Shown here piece by piece: positions 28,367-37,800 of a stretch of 64,000 nucleotides of DNA. How positions within the stretch are numbered: position 1 is the first letter of the stretch; each line of letters starts with the position of its first letter. Below the pieces are notes generated by a model. That model worked only from the letters and a program-made list of their open reading frames with translations. It did no database searches and was not told the DNA's origin. The translations under genes and the position numbers were made by a program. The stretch lies in contig NZ_BJCF01000001.1 of the NCBI RefSeq assembly GCF_005402965.1, positions 157,953 through 221,952 of the forward strand. Reading direction: 5' to 3'. Source of the stretch: Dolichospermum planctonicum. GTDB lineage: Bacteria; Cyanobacteriota; Cyanobacteriia; Cyanobacteriales; Nostocaceae.

Positions 28367-28609
28367 TTATATTTTTCTTGAACGCATAACTAACAATACA
28401 ACACCTGAAGCAATGCGACGTAAGCGGAACACTAACTCACCAAAATCTTTATCAGATGTCAATAATAATGCACCTTCTTGGTTAGCCAAGTCTAGGACTA
28501 CATCATCGGAAATACCCCGTTCCATTTCCGCAACGTACCAAACAAAATGTCCATCTTGGCGCAAACGGTCAACAAGCTTATCTAGATTCTCGTCTGCTAG
28601 AAAGTTCAA
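28367..28609 (-). CDS. DUF5615 PIN-like toxin, probably C-terminally truncated
   Basis: An 80-residue DUF5615 (Mut7-C-like) protein: FLADENLDKLVDRLRQDGH at the start and LTSDKDFGELVF in the middle, both with the acidic residues of a PIN-like nuclease site. Family members are usually longer, and this one ends abruptly at GVVLLVMRSRKI. Its start overlaps the DUF433 antitoxin stop by 4 bp, the usual coupling. The short C-terminus and the headless PIN gene downstream suggest that one deletion fused two toxin loci. Confidence 0.75.
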   Translation of the reverse strand: MNFLADENLDKLVDRLRQDGHFVWYVAEMERGISDDVVLDLANQEGALLLTSDKDFGELVFRLRRIASGVVLLVMRSRKI

Positions 28610-28851
28610 GATGCCTTCTCAACAATTGGATAAATTACATCATATCGTAAAGCCTCAGCCGCAAATGCTAAAGCTGCTGGAATTACTTCTGGTGTCAGTC
28701 GAGGATGTGATTCTAAGATTTGTTCTGCGGTTTCACCAGCAGCTAATTTTTCTAAAATTAACTCAACTGTAATGCGTGTACCAGCAATTACAGGTTTTCC
28801 CATCATCACTTCTGGATCGGATACAATTATTTGTTTAAGCTGCTTTTGCAT
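28606..28851 (-). CDS. DUF433 antitoxin
   Basis: An 81-residue DUF433 protein. The hallmark VSDPEVMMGKPVIAGTRITVELILEKLAAGETAEQIL is complete, with the winged-helix-type C-terminal half (SHPRLTPEVIPAALAFAAEAL). DUF433 genes typically sit directly ahead of DUF5615 toxins, and this pair overlaps by ATGA-type coupling. It should bind and neutralise the toxin and repress its own promoter. Confidence 0.85.
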   Translation of the reverse strand: MQKQLKQIIVSDPEVMMGKPVIAGTRITVELILEKLAAGETAEQILESHPRLTPEVIPAALAFAAEALRYDVIYPIVEKAS

Positions 28852-29276
28852 TATCTTTTCTCATCACTTGCTTCTTCTATGATTACACTCTTTTGGAAGC
28901 GATCGCTCTCCCAACGTATTCTTAAATGGCTATCGCTCACAATCACCCCAATTTTACCCAATTTTAAACGAACTGCTTGCAGCAGCGCAACGCTTACGCA
29001 CCCCAACATTCCCCAATTTTAAACGAACTGCTTGCAGCAGTGCAACGCTTACGCTCTCCCAACTTATTCCTAAATTGCGATTCCTAGGTCGCGCTTCGCT
29101 ATCACTCTCCCAATTTATACCTAAATGGTGATCACTTCCAACTACCCCAATTTTCAGCGATCACTATTCCAATTAGCGAGATACCAATATCCCAAACAGC
29201 GATACCTGGTACAAGCTACATTAACGCTAAAGCACTATATCAAAAAATTGAAAGAAAGGTGCTATCCTAGAAAAAT
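28852..29276. repeat. Repeat-rich spacer with palindromic repeat copies
   Basis: 425 bp with no gene. Two clear copies of the gaactgcttgcagcagcgca unit (28961-28999 and 29015-29054) and several partial ones (a cctaggtcgcgc form near 29083, and HIP1 at about 28899). Between them run near-identical linkers such as ccccaattttaaac. A promoter for the methyltransferase should lie after about 29200. Confidence 0.7.
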
Positions 29277-31286
29277 GTGAAAAATAAACACTTAAATTGT
29301 ATGAAACAAAAAATTAAAAAGATTCATCAAAATACTACACAACTTTCTCTTGTATTAGATTACAAAGATGCACTTAACCAAATCCGTAACTATTTAGCAG
29401 GTCAATTAATAGGTGCTACTCGTGATGAAACTTTATTAGAAGAAGTTATTAAATGTTTATTTTGTAAGATTTATCTAAAAAAAGACAAAAATATAGTTAT
29501 TGACCATAATGCTAATTTAAGTGTTGAACAAATATATCAAAGAACTTTTAAAGAAATTTGCATTTTACTACCTAACTTATTTAATTCTCAAGATAAATTA
29601 CAGCTAGATCAGAACAGTTTAGATTTTATTGATCAAAAATTAGAAATATTAGATATTAACCAATGGAGTTACGATCCTTTTGGCGATGCTTACGAAGTTT
29701 TTACTAGCTCTATTGTTAAGGGAAAAGAAGGACAGTTTTTTACTCCTCAAAATACTATTGACTTATTGGTAGAATTAATTAACCCACAAGCAGGTGAAAC
29801 AATCATAGATCCTGCTTGTGGTGCTGGAGGTTTTTTACATTCAGCAGCACGTCATCTTATCAACTTAGGGGTTGAATCAGAAGAAGTAAATCAATATGTT
29901 TTTGGTATAGATAAAGATAATTACTTAGTTCGTCTTGCTTCAGCTAGATTATCCTTATTTACTAATACATCAGCTAATATATTTTGTGGTGATTCGTTAG
30001 CCTGGGATGTAGATCAATCATTGCATGAAAAATTAGGAACTTTTGATATTGTTTTAGCCAATCCCCCATTTGGGACTAGAATTGTTGCAGCTTCTACTAA
30101 CACTCAAAGAACTTTTGAATTAGGTTATAAATGGCAAATAGATAAAAAAATAGAGAAATTTATTAAATTAAGTGAACTACAATCTTCTGTACCTCCACAA
30201 GTATTATTTATTGAAAGATGTCTGTCTTTAGTCAAACCAGGAGGACGTTTAGGTCTAGTAGTTCCAGAAAGTCTAATTTCTAGTAAAACCTATCGCTATG
30301 TTATTAATTATATTGAAGATCAGGCAGAAATAAAAGCCGTTATGGGAATGCCAGAAGACTTATTTAAAGTTTCTGGAAAAAGTGGTACTCATACAAAAAC
30401 TTGTTTATTAGTCTTGCATAAGAAAAAGGAAGCAATACAGCAAACAAGTGGTATTTTTATGGCTGAAGCTAAATTATGTGGACATGATAGCAGGGGACGT
30501 AAAAATAGCAGGGATGATCTGCCAACCATTGTCTTAAACTATCGTAAATATAGAGGAAATAACCTAGTTAATTCTAGTTTAGGTTATGAAGTAGATTTTA
30601 GCAAAATAACAGATTATATTTTTGCTCCTCGTTATTATAACCCAGAGATAATTAATGAATTGCAAAGATTACAAAATACCCATCATTTGATTCCCATATC
30701 TGAATTAATTTCTCAGGGTTTACTAGATGTGACAACAGGTGATGAAGTAGGTAAAGAAAATTATGGAACTGGTGATATTCCATTCGTGAGAACTTCAGAT
30801 ATTTCTAACTGGGAAATCAAAAGAAATCCTAAACATTGTTTAAGTGAAGAAATTTATCGTTCTCTTGCTACTAAACAAGATGTTAGAGAAGGTGACATTC
30901 TTATGGTTAGAGATGGAACATATTTAGTAGGACACTGTGCTTATATTACAAAATATGATAAGAGAATAGTATTTCAAAGTCACATTTATAAGTTGAGAAT
31001 AAAAGATGATTCTAAATTATCTCCCTATTTATTAATAGCAGCTTTAAGTTCTGAACCTGTGATGATGCAAATTAAAGCTAAAAGATTCACTCAAGATATT
31101 ATTGATTCATTAGGTGATAGACTAGGTGAAATTATTTTACCTATTCCTAAAAACTGTGAACTAAAGGAAAGAATTACACAAATAGTAAAAAGATCCATAG
31201 ATGATAGAATTGAAGCACGAGAATTAGCCAGACAAGCCTGTATGGAATTGGTTAATTTTTCATCAAAGCAAGTATTATTTTTATAG
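29277..31286 (+). CDS. N6-adenine DNA methyltransferase fused to an HsdS-like specificity domain
   Basis: A 669-residue protein. The HsdM-type core has the entry EGQFFTPQNTIDLLVELI (about 152-169), motif I DPACGAGGFLHSA and motif IV ANPPFG. From about 480 to 640 an HsdS-like target-recognition domain follows (ISELISQGLLDVTTGDE, IPFVRTSDISNW, EGDILMVRDGTYLVG, with a C-terminal coiled-coil-like helix). One recognition domain instead of the two in a standard HsdS implies dimers or a half-site. GTG at 29277 or ATG at 29301 can be the start. No nuclease gene is adjacent, so it is an orphan methylase, or part of a BcgI-like or BREX/DISARM-like set elsewhere. Confidence 0.85.
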   Translation: MKNKHLNCMKQKIKKIHQNTTQLSLVLDYKDALNQIRNYLAGQLIGATRDETLLEEVIKCLFCKIYLKKDKNIVIDHNANLSVEQIYQRTFKEICILLPNLFNSQDKLQLDQNSLDFIDQKLEILDINQWSYDPFGDAYEVFTSSIVKGKEGQFFTPQNTIDLLVELINPQAGETIIDPACGAGGFLHSAARHLINLGVESEEVNQYVFGIDKDNYLVRLASARLSLFTNTSANIFCGDSLAWDVDQSLHEKLGTFDIVLANPPFGTRIVAASTNTQRTFELGYKWQIDKKIEKFIKLSELQSSVPPQVLFIERCLSLVKPGGRLGLVVPESLISSKTYRYVINYIEDQAEIKAVMGMPEDLFKVSGKSGTHTKTCLLVLHKKKEAIQQTSGIFMAEAKLCGHDSRGRKNSRDDLPTIVLNYRKYRGNNLVNSSLGYEVDFSKITDYIFAPRYYNPEIINELQRLQNTHHLIPISELISQGLLDVTTGDEVGKENYGTGDIPFVRTSDISNWEIKRNPKHCLSEEIYRSLATKQDVREGDILMVRDGTYLVGHCAYITKYDKRIVFQSHIYKLRIKDDSKLSPYLLIAALSSEPVMMQIKAKRFTQDIIDSLGDRLGEIILPIPKNCELKERITQIVKRSIDDRIEARELARQACMELVNFSSKQVLFL

Positions 31287-31379
31287 TGTTAATATCGCAC
31301 TTCTTGATGATTGATTAATCTGTGAAATTACTATTTTAATAAATGATGATTTGTTTTTTTTGGTGGTGAATCTTGTAAT

Positions 31380-31582
31380 TGTCAGAATCAGGATGTCCAG
31401 GATTTGAGGATCTACAGGATGTAATTGCTCATTTGTTTGTTGGTGGTGAATGTTCTAATTGTCTGATAGCGTAGCGTGGCGTTAGCTATATTAGGATAAA
31501 CAAAATCATCCCCAAATTTTCACCAACAATTATTAAATAACATCCTGTAAATCCTTTAATCCTGGTTATCCTGATTCTGACA
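31380..31582. mobile_element. MITE-like element with 42-bp imperfect inverted repeats
   Basis: The left arm 31380-31421 and right arm 31541-31582 are imperfect reverse complements (both begin tgtcagaatcaggat when read inward from each end), enclosing about 120 bp without a frame. Short forms of tttggtggtgaat occur inside and beside it. This is the size and build of a non-autonomous miniature element or a large dispersed hairpin. No target-site duplication was confirmed. Confidence 0.5.
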
Positions 31583-31914
31583 AAAAAAATCATAACTGAC
31601 CACAAACCAATTCTTGCTTATTGATTTATCTGTAATTTTCCTACTTGAAGAAATAACCTTCGCGTAGCGTGTCGAAGACATACCACTCCAGACACAGAGG
31701 ACACAGAGGAAGAAGATTATAAAGTGGGTTATAAGATCACCGGCTTCTTCTTTGATCATATCAATTAATTATCTGTTATGCTCAGAAGTCGGGGATCTAG
31801 TTAGAGCGCAACGCTTACGCACACAACTACCCCAATTTTAAACGAACTGCTTGCAGCAGCGCAACGCTTACGCACACAACCCTAATTTTAGACGATCGCT
31901 CTTATTTATGACCT
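31583..31914. repeat. Spacer with dispersed repeats
   Basis: About 330 bp. It holds the repeat-derived text cgtagcgtgtcgaagacata (about 31663), a gaagtcggggatct half-site (about 31787) and one full gaactgcttgcagcagcgca unit (31834-31873). A 67-codon minus-strand frame crosses it but consists of repeat sequence. No gene. Confidence 0.6.
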
Positions 31915-32322
31915 TCATAATGGGGATGAAGGGATAATAAGCCGGAGATTGGGAATATCCAAGAAGTCTTTGATGTTGTGAGTAACTAGCGGTAAGTCAT
32001 AGCGTAAAGCCGTTGCAGCAATCCAAGCATCTTGTGGAGATATTGGTCGTCCTGCGCTTTGTCGCTTGGCACGAATATACGCCCATTCTCGACAAAGTGA
32101 TTGATCAACTGGAATAATTAAGTAGTTAGATAGGTATTGTTCTAGTTGTGTTAAACGACTATCTCCCCATTGACGCAAAATTGCCCACTGAAACAGTTCA
32201 GCTACGGTCATGAATGACATTGCTAATTGTTGACCAGTTAAATAAGGTAAATAAGGGTCGGCATAATCACTACCTTTGAAGATAAAAGAAGCGATATCAG
32301 TGTCAATGAGGTAAAAACTCAT
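31915..32322 (-). CDS. VapC-family PIN-domain toxin
   Basis: A 135-residue complete PIN protein. The first Asp is in YLIDTDIASF (Asp7), the second acidic site in MTVAELFQW, the third in ISPQDAWIAATA and the last in THNIKDFLDIP. Such toxins cleave tRNA or rRNA when freed from the antitoxin. The gene starts 9 bp after the upstream antitoxin. All expected residues are present, so it is probably active. Confidence 0.88.
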   Translation of the reverse strand: MSFYLIDTDIASFIFKGSDYADPYLPYLTGQQLAMSFMTVAELFQWAILRQWGDSRLTQLEQYLSNYLIIPVDQSLCREWAYIRAKRQSAGRPISPQDAWIAATALRYDLPLVTHNIKDFLDIPNLRLIIPSSPL

Positions 32323-32331
32323 GGCGTTTGT

Positions 32332-32625
32332 TTAAATCACTTCTTGGCGTTGTTGTCGTAGGAAGATGAGAAAATCTTCGATGGAGTCTTCTTCAGGCCA
32401 AAAGTCAACAGCAAGATGTTTAAGGTTATGTACAGTGATAGGGGTCTGTGTGGCAAGGAGTTCGTTGAGCGTGGTATCTTGCCAAAACTGATGATTGAGA
32501 TTTTTAAGATCGGTTTGAGAGTTTGAGGATGAATTGCTTTGAGTAAAGATTTGCAACAGTTGTTGACGTTCTATAGCTGATAGCTGTTGGATAGCAGCGA
32601 TCGCATTTTCGAGTCGTGAAGTCAT
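32332..32625 (-). CDS. Antitoxin of the VapC-type toxin
   Basis: A 97-residue protein directly upstream of the PIN toxin. The N-terminal helix RLENAIAAIQQLSAIERQQLLQIF resembles cyanobacterial VapB-like antitoxins; the middle is Ser/Asn-rich and flexible, and the C-terminal helix DFWPEEDSIEDFLIFLRQQRQEV is acidic. The DNA-binding fold is not obvious. Role assigned from position and composition. Confidence 0.7.
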   Translation of the reverse strand: MTSRLENAIAAIQQLSAIERQQLLQIFTQSNSSSNSQTDLKNLNHQFWQDTTLNELLATQTPITVHNLKHLAVDFWPEEDSIEDFLIFLRQQRQEVI

Positions 32626-33020
32626 AGTGCGGTTTTGTGGTTATATGATTCTATTTTATTTAAACTCAGGAGCGATCGCTCCCAACCCCCTAATTTTAAA
32701 CGAACTGACAAGTCAGCGCTTGCGCTATCGCACTCCCAACATCCCCAAACAGCGATACCTTCGGTCACCGCAACGCTTACGCTCACAACCCTAATTTTAA
32801 ACGAACTGCTTGCAGCAGCGCTTACGCTATCGCACCCCAACATTCCCCAAACAGCGAACTGACAAGTCAGCGCTTGCGCTATCGCTCTCCCAACTTATCC
32901 CCAAACAGCGATTCCTACGGAGCGCAACGCTTACGCACTACCCCAATTTTAAACGAACTGCTTGCAGCAGCGCTTACGCTATCGCACCCCAACACCCCAA
33001 AACAGCGATCGCACTTGTTT
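32626..33020. repeat. Dense array of dispersed palindromic repeats
   Basis: 395 bp made almost wholly of repeat modules: HIP1-like gcgatcgc, gaactgacaagtcagcgctt, gaactgcttgcagcagcgct and gcgcaacgcttacgc, joined by linkers like ccccaacattccccaaac. At least six modules are seen. Short frames on both strands here (for example 32635-33058) are translated repeats. It is not a CRISPR array: module lengths and linkers vary and the modules are palindromic. Confidence 0.8.
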
Positions 33021-33989
33021 TCAACGTTTCCGTCTTAACTGCTCTGACCAATTATTAAGTGAATCTGAAACTTCAACGTATGATTCTACTAAGTAGATAT
33101 AAAAGGGTGCTGTTTCACATCCAAAGTCATTAGGAAATTTCTGAATCTTAAAAGGAAAGCTTCTATTTTGGTAATTATTGTGACCTTGAATTGCCAAGTT
33201 TTCCAATTGTTTTATTTTTTCAATATAATTAACATCGTTAATATAAAACTTAACAATAGCTGCATTTGTTTTACAATACTTATACGATTCAGGAATACGA
33301 AAAGACGGTTGCCAAAGACCTTTTATTTCAAAAATTTGTACTTCAGGCACTTCAATGACTTTTCCAAAATAATCCCATGATCTGAAAATATGATAAACTT
33401 TAGTTTTGGTTATTAAATAACAGGTATTTTTTGATAAGTATTCCAGAAAACTAAATCTAGTGTGAGCAAAGATACCACAAACAATAAAACTAACTATGAC
33501 AGAAACAAGAAAGGTTAAAGTTATAGAGGCTATAACAACAAAAAACCAAAGGCTTTTAAGAGTTATCAAATAAATTGAGAATGAAGCAAAGATTCCTATA
33601 CAAATCCCCCAGAAGAAACCTATTAAAAAAGTTTCTATTGCAGCTAATTTATTCAATTTTTGATTGTATGGATATATTTCATAAATAACCCCAGAACCTT
33701 TGCAAATCTGCTTAATTTGATTGAATTCTTGAATAAAATCTGGATGGGATTCAGCTTTCAAGAATTGAATCCAAGGCATTATTTTGCTGAACAGAAAAAC
33801 TATTATTTCAAAACAATTTTCTACTTTATTAAAAGGAATAAGACCGTAAATAAAGGTCAGTTTTTCATCAAAAAAAGGGGTTTCTTTGCGATGAAATTTT
33901 CTAGATGATATTTCTATCAGCGTATTACGCATCATACAAAAAAATTGAGCGATCGCCCAAATTAGAATATGACGAACGTGTTGTAGCAT
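33021..33989 (-). CDS. Membrane protein of unknown function, 322 residues
   Basis: Two strong hydrophobic helices in the middle (FLIGFFWGICIGIFASFSIYLI and FFVVIASITLTFLVSVIVSFIVCGIF, about 120-175) divide an N-terminal part of about 115 residues from a C-terminal soluble part of about 145 residues. The first 28 residues (MLQHVRHILIWAIAQFFCMMRNTLIEIS) resemble DNA that recurs at 34491-34560, so the true start might be later. I do not recognise the family. It lies next to repeat arrays and a short acidic-repeat gene. Confidence 0.6.
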   Translation of the reverse strand: MLQHVRHILIWAIAQFFCMMRNTLIEISSRKFHRKETPFFDEKLTFIYGLIPFNKVENCFEIIVFLFSKIMPWIQFLKAESHPDFIQEFNQIKQICKGSGVIYEIYPYNQKLNKLAAIETFLIGFFWGICIGIFASFSIYLITLKSLWFFVVIASITLTFLVSVIVSFIVCGIFAHTRFSFLEYLSKNTCYLITKTKVYHIFRSWDYFGKVIEVPEVQIFEIKGLWQPSFRIPESYKYCKTNAAIVKFYINDVNYIEKIKQLENLAIQGHNNYQNRSFPFKIQKFPNDFGCETAPFYIYLVESYVEVSDSLNNWSEQLRRKR

Positions 33990-34218
33990 AAGACATCTCC
34001 AGAAATTAGGTTTTCGACTAGACAGGTTAAGGGTTTCAGATTCTTTTTCGTATATGTCTATAGTTCATAAGTATTTAATCTTGAAAGCTACGCACATCTA
34101 TGGTAATTGCTACAGCTTGTGATTTTAGATATGGAACATTCAAAAGATTTACCTTCTAGCTCCTGACCATCATTCCTGGTTCAATAGATGACTCCGATCA
34201 CTGTTTTATTTTCATTTT
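33990..34218. other. Spacer, nothing recognised
   Basis: About 230 bp between two minus-strand frames. No repeats, hairpins or small genes stand out. Confidence 0.5.
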
Positions 34219-34482
34219 TCATGAATCTCCTATAGGTTCGTCAGGTTCATCATCTGGTTCGTCAGGTTCATCATCTAGTTCGTCGGGTTCATCATCTGGT
34301 TCGTCAGGTTCATCATCTAGTTCGTCAGGTTCATCATTAGTGCAATCTACTTCGCTACGGCTTACTCCTCCAAACTGTAAGCTAAAATCACCCACAGAAA
34401 TTGTTATGCCATTAACGTTGGTTGTAGAACTATCACAATTTTCCGCTTCATTAGATTGAGAGTGAGATGATCGAGTGTTCAT
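34219..34482 (-). CDS. Small acidic repeat protein
   Basis: An 87-residue frame. The first 45 residues (with NVNGITISVGDFSLQFGGVSR) look like an ordinary small domain; the last 40 are a tandem run of DEPDELD and DEPDEPD heptapeptide-like units coded by a 15-30 bp DNA repeat (34230-34335). The tail is extremely acidic and presumably unfolded. It could bind metal or basic protein. The repeat length may vary between strains by slippage. The gene status is not certain. Confidence 0.45.
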   Translation of the reverse strand: MNTRSSHSQSNEAENCDSSTTNVNGITISVGDFSLQFGGVSRSEVDCTNDEPDELDDEPDEPDDEPDELDDEPDEPDDEPDEPIGDS

Positions 34483-34725
34483 AGATGTACGTTATCAGCG
34501 TATTATACGGAAAAATTGAACGATCGCTGCCCAACTCAAAACCAGAATATCACAATACTGTCAGTATCAATACTTGCTTAAAATTTCTTTATATATCTAC
34601 ACCACCATTAACTGCTATGTAAACAAAATTTAAAAACAGGTGAGAGAACCTGTATTCTTTGTTAAGATTCATTAATAAATGTGTTGTTTTCTATATCATT
34701 TTATGTCAGATATAGGACAAAACCC
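34483..34725. other. Spacer with a decayed copy of the 33.9-kb gene start
   Basis: 34491-34560 resembles the 5' coding end of the membrane protein at 33915-33980 (shared core around ttgagcgatcg and tcagcgtatta), so it is a fragmentary duplicate. The rest is AT-rich and likely holds the chlH promoter. Confidence 0.5.
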
Positions 34726-34766
34726 CCACAAAATCGGAGTTTTCTACTAAAAAACTCTTATTGTGG
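34726..34766 (+). promoter_or_regulatory. Hairpin in the chlH leader
   Basis: An imperfect hairpin: outer ccacaa / ttgtgg, inner gagtttt / aaaactc, about 80 bp ahead of chlH. It could be an untranslated-leader structure or an upstream transcript end. A good ribosome site, aaggag at 34829-34834, lies before the chlH ATG. Confidence 0.35.
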
Positions 34767-34843
34767 AAGATAATTGAAGTTACAAACGGCCAGATCAACC
34801 GCCATGAACTTCGCAGAAATACGCCTAAAAGGAGCTTATTTGA

Positions 34844-37800
34844 ATGTTTACCCAAGTCAAGTCCACTATTAGACATATTGCACCTGACGATTTACGGGGA
34901 CGTAAATTAATCAAGGTTGTCTATGTCGTGCTAGAATCCCAATACCAAAGTGCATTATCGCAAGCGGTACGGGAAATTAACGCTAATCATCCCAGCGTTG
35001 CCATAGAAATCAGTGGATACTTGATTGAAGAACTACGCAACTCTGAAAACTATGAGGAGTTGAAACGTGATATAGCTAGTGCTAATATATTCATTGCTTC
35101 TCTAATTTTTATTGAAGACCTAGCACAAAAAGTAGTTGCCGCAGTCGAACCCCATCGTGATAACTTAGATGTATCCGTTGTCTTCCCCTCCATGCCCGAA
35201 GTTATGCGCCTCAATAAAATGGGTAGCTTCTCTTTGGCGCAGTTAGGACAATCTAAAAGCGTAATTGCTAACTTCATGAAAAAGCGCAAAGAGAAATCTG
35301 GCGCTGGTTTCCAAGACGGAATGTTGAAGTTATTGCGGACTCTCCCCCAAGTGCTGAAATTCCTACCCATGGAAAAAGCACAAGACGCGAGAAACTTCAT
35401 GCTCAGTTTTCAGTATTGGCTAGGTGGTTCAGCGGAAAACCTGGAAAACTTTTTACTGATGCTGGCTGATAAATACGTACTAAAAGGCGTAGAGAAAGAA
35501 AGCTTTGTCGCTGCTGACTATCAAGCTCCAGTTGTTTATCCAGACATGGGTATTTGGCATCCTTTAGCACCAACCATGTTTGAGGATGTGCGAGAATATC
35601 TGAACTGGTATTCTGCTCGCAAAGACATTTCTAGTCACCTGAAAGATCCCCTTGCACCATGCGTAGGTTTAGTATTACAACGGACTCACCTCGTTACTGG
35701 TGATGATGCCCATTATGTGGCAATTGTGCAGGAATTGGAATCATTAGGGGCAAGAGTTCTCCCTGTATTTGCAGGTGGTTTAGATTTCTCTAAACCAATA
35801 GAAGCTTACTTCTATGAACCAATTACCAAAATGCAGTTAATAGACGCGGTAGTATCCTTAACTGGTTTCGCTTTAGTCGGTGGACCGGCTAGACAGGATC
35901 ATCCTAAAGCCATTGAAGCATTAAAACGGTTAAATCGCCCTTACATGGTAGCCTTGCCTTTGGTCTTCCAAACCACCGAAGAATGGCTAGATAGCGATTT
36001 GGGGTTACATCCCATTCAAGTGGCTTTACAGATTGCTATACCCGAACTAGACGGCGCAATCGAGCCTATTATCCTATCAGGTAAAGATGGGGCAACAGGC
36101 AGAGCGATCGCTTTACAAGATAGGGTAGAAATAGTCGCTCAACGGGCATTAAAATGGGCGAATCTGCGCCGTAAACCCAAACTAGACAAAAAAGTTGCTA
36201 TTACCGTTTTCAGCTTCCCCCCTGACAAAGGTAACGTGGGTACAGCCGCATATTTAGACGTATTCGGTTCTATTCATGAAGTCATGAAAGGACTGAGAAA
36301 CAACGGTTATGACGTGCAGGACATTCCCGAAACCCCCCAAGAGTTGCTAGAACAAGTCATCCACGACGCACAAGCACAATACAACAGTCCCGAACTCAAC
36401 ATTGCTTACAAAATGTCTGTGCCAGAATATGAAGCACTGACACCCTACTCCCAACGCTTAGAAGAAAACTGGGGACCACCTCCCGGAAACTTGAACAGCG
36501 ACGGCCAAAATCTCTTGATTTATGGGAAACAATTTGGTAATGTGTTCATTGGTGTGCAGCCGACATTTGGTTATGAAGGCGACCCCATGCGGTTGTTATT
36601 CTCCCGTTCCGCAAGTCCCCACCACGGTTTTGCAGCATATTACACCTATCTAGAACGGATTTGGGGCGCTGACGCAGTGTTACACTTTGGGACACATGGC
36701 TCATTGGAATTTATGCCCGGTAAGCAAATGGGAATGTCTGGTGATTGTTACCCAGATCAACTAATTGGCTCAATTCCCAATCTGTATTATTACGCAGCTA
36801 ATAACCCCAGTGAAGCTACAATCGCTAAACGTCGCAGTTATGCAGAAACAATTTCTTACCTAACACCACCTGCGGAAAATGCTGGTTTATACAAAGGGTT
36901 GAAGGAACTTAGCGAATTAATTGCTTCTTACCAAACTTTGAAAGACACAGGACGCGGTGTTTCCATTGTCAATTCCATCATGGATAAGTGCCGTATTGTC
37001 AACTTAGACAAGGATATTCACATTCCTGAAACCGATTCTAAGGATATGACCTCGGAGGAACGGGATAATATCGTTGGTAACGTTTATCGTCGGTTAATGG
37101 AGATTGAATCGCGCTTATTACCTTGTGGACTGCACGTGATTGGTAAACCTCCCACTGCCGAAGAAGCGATCGCCACTCTGGTCAATATAGCTAGTTTAGA
37201 TCGACAAGAGGAAGAAATTCAAGGTTTACCCGGAATTATTGCCAAAAGTCTCGGTCGCAACATTGAGGATATCTACAAAAACAATGATGCCGGAATTTTG
37301 GCAGATGTACAACTACTACAAGATATCACCCTCGCTACCCGTGCGGCTGTTACAGCCTTAGTTCAAGAACAAATTGACGCAGAAGGTAGAGTGATAGCGG
37401 TTTCCAAGTTGAACTTCTTCAATATGGGGAGAAAAGAACCTTGGGTAGAATCTTTGCACAAATCAGGTTATCCCAAAGTTGATACTTCTGCGTTAAAACC
37501 CCTGTTTGAATATTTGGAATTTTGCTTAAAACAAGTTTGTGCAGATAACGAACTTGGTGGTTTATTGCAAGGTTTAGAAGGTGAGTATATTCTCCCCGGT
37601 CCTGGTGGTGATCCTATCCGTAATCCTGACGTATTACCCACAGGTAAAAATATCCACGCACTAGATCCCCAATCTATCCCCACATCTGCCGCAGTCCAAT
37701 CGGCGAAAATCGTCGTGGATAGGCTGCTAGAGCGGAATAAGTCAGAAAATGATGGCAACTGGCCAGAAACCATCGCCTGTGTCCTCTGGGGTACAGATAA

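Noticed and set aside
31556..31759. 67-codon minus-strand frame with a hydrophobic stretch
   Set aside because: Built from MITE-like arm and dispersed repeat text; repeat wording such as FLCVLCVWS is a usual artefact of such repeats.
32626..33020. Possible CRISPR array
   Set aside because: Repeats are palindromic, uneven in length and separated by related, not unique, linkers; no cas genes in the window.
32622..33058. Three overlapping small frames on both strands
   Set aside because: They translate the palindromic repeat array (Leu/Thr/Pro-rich, periodic) and have no gene-like features.
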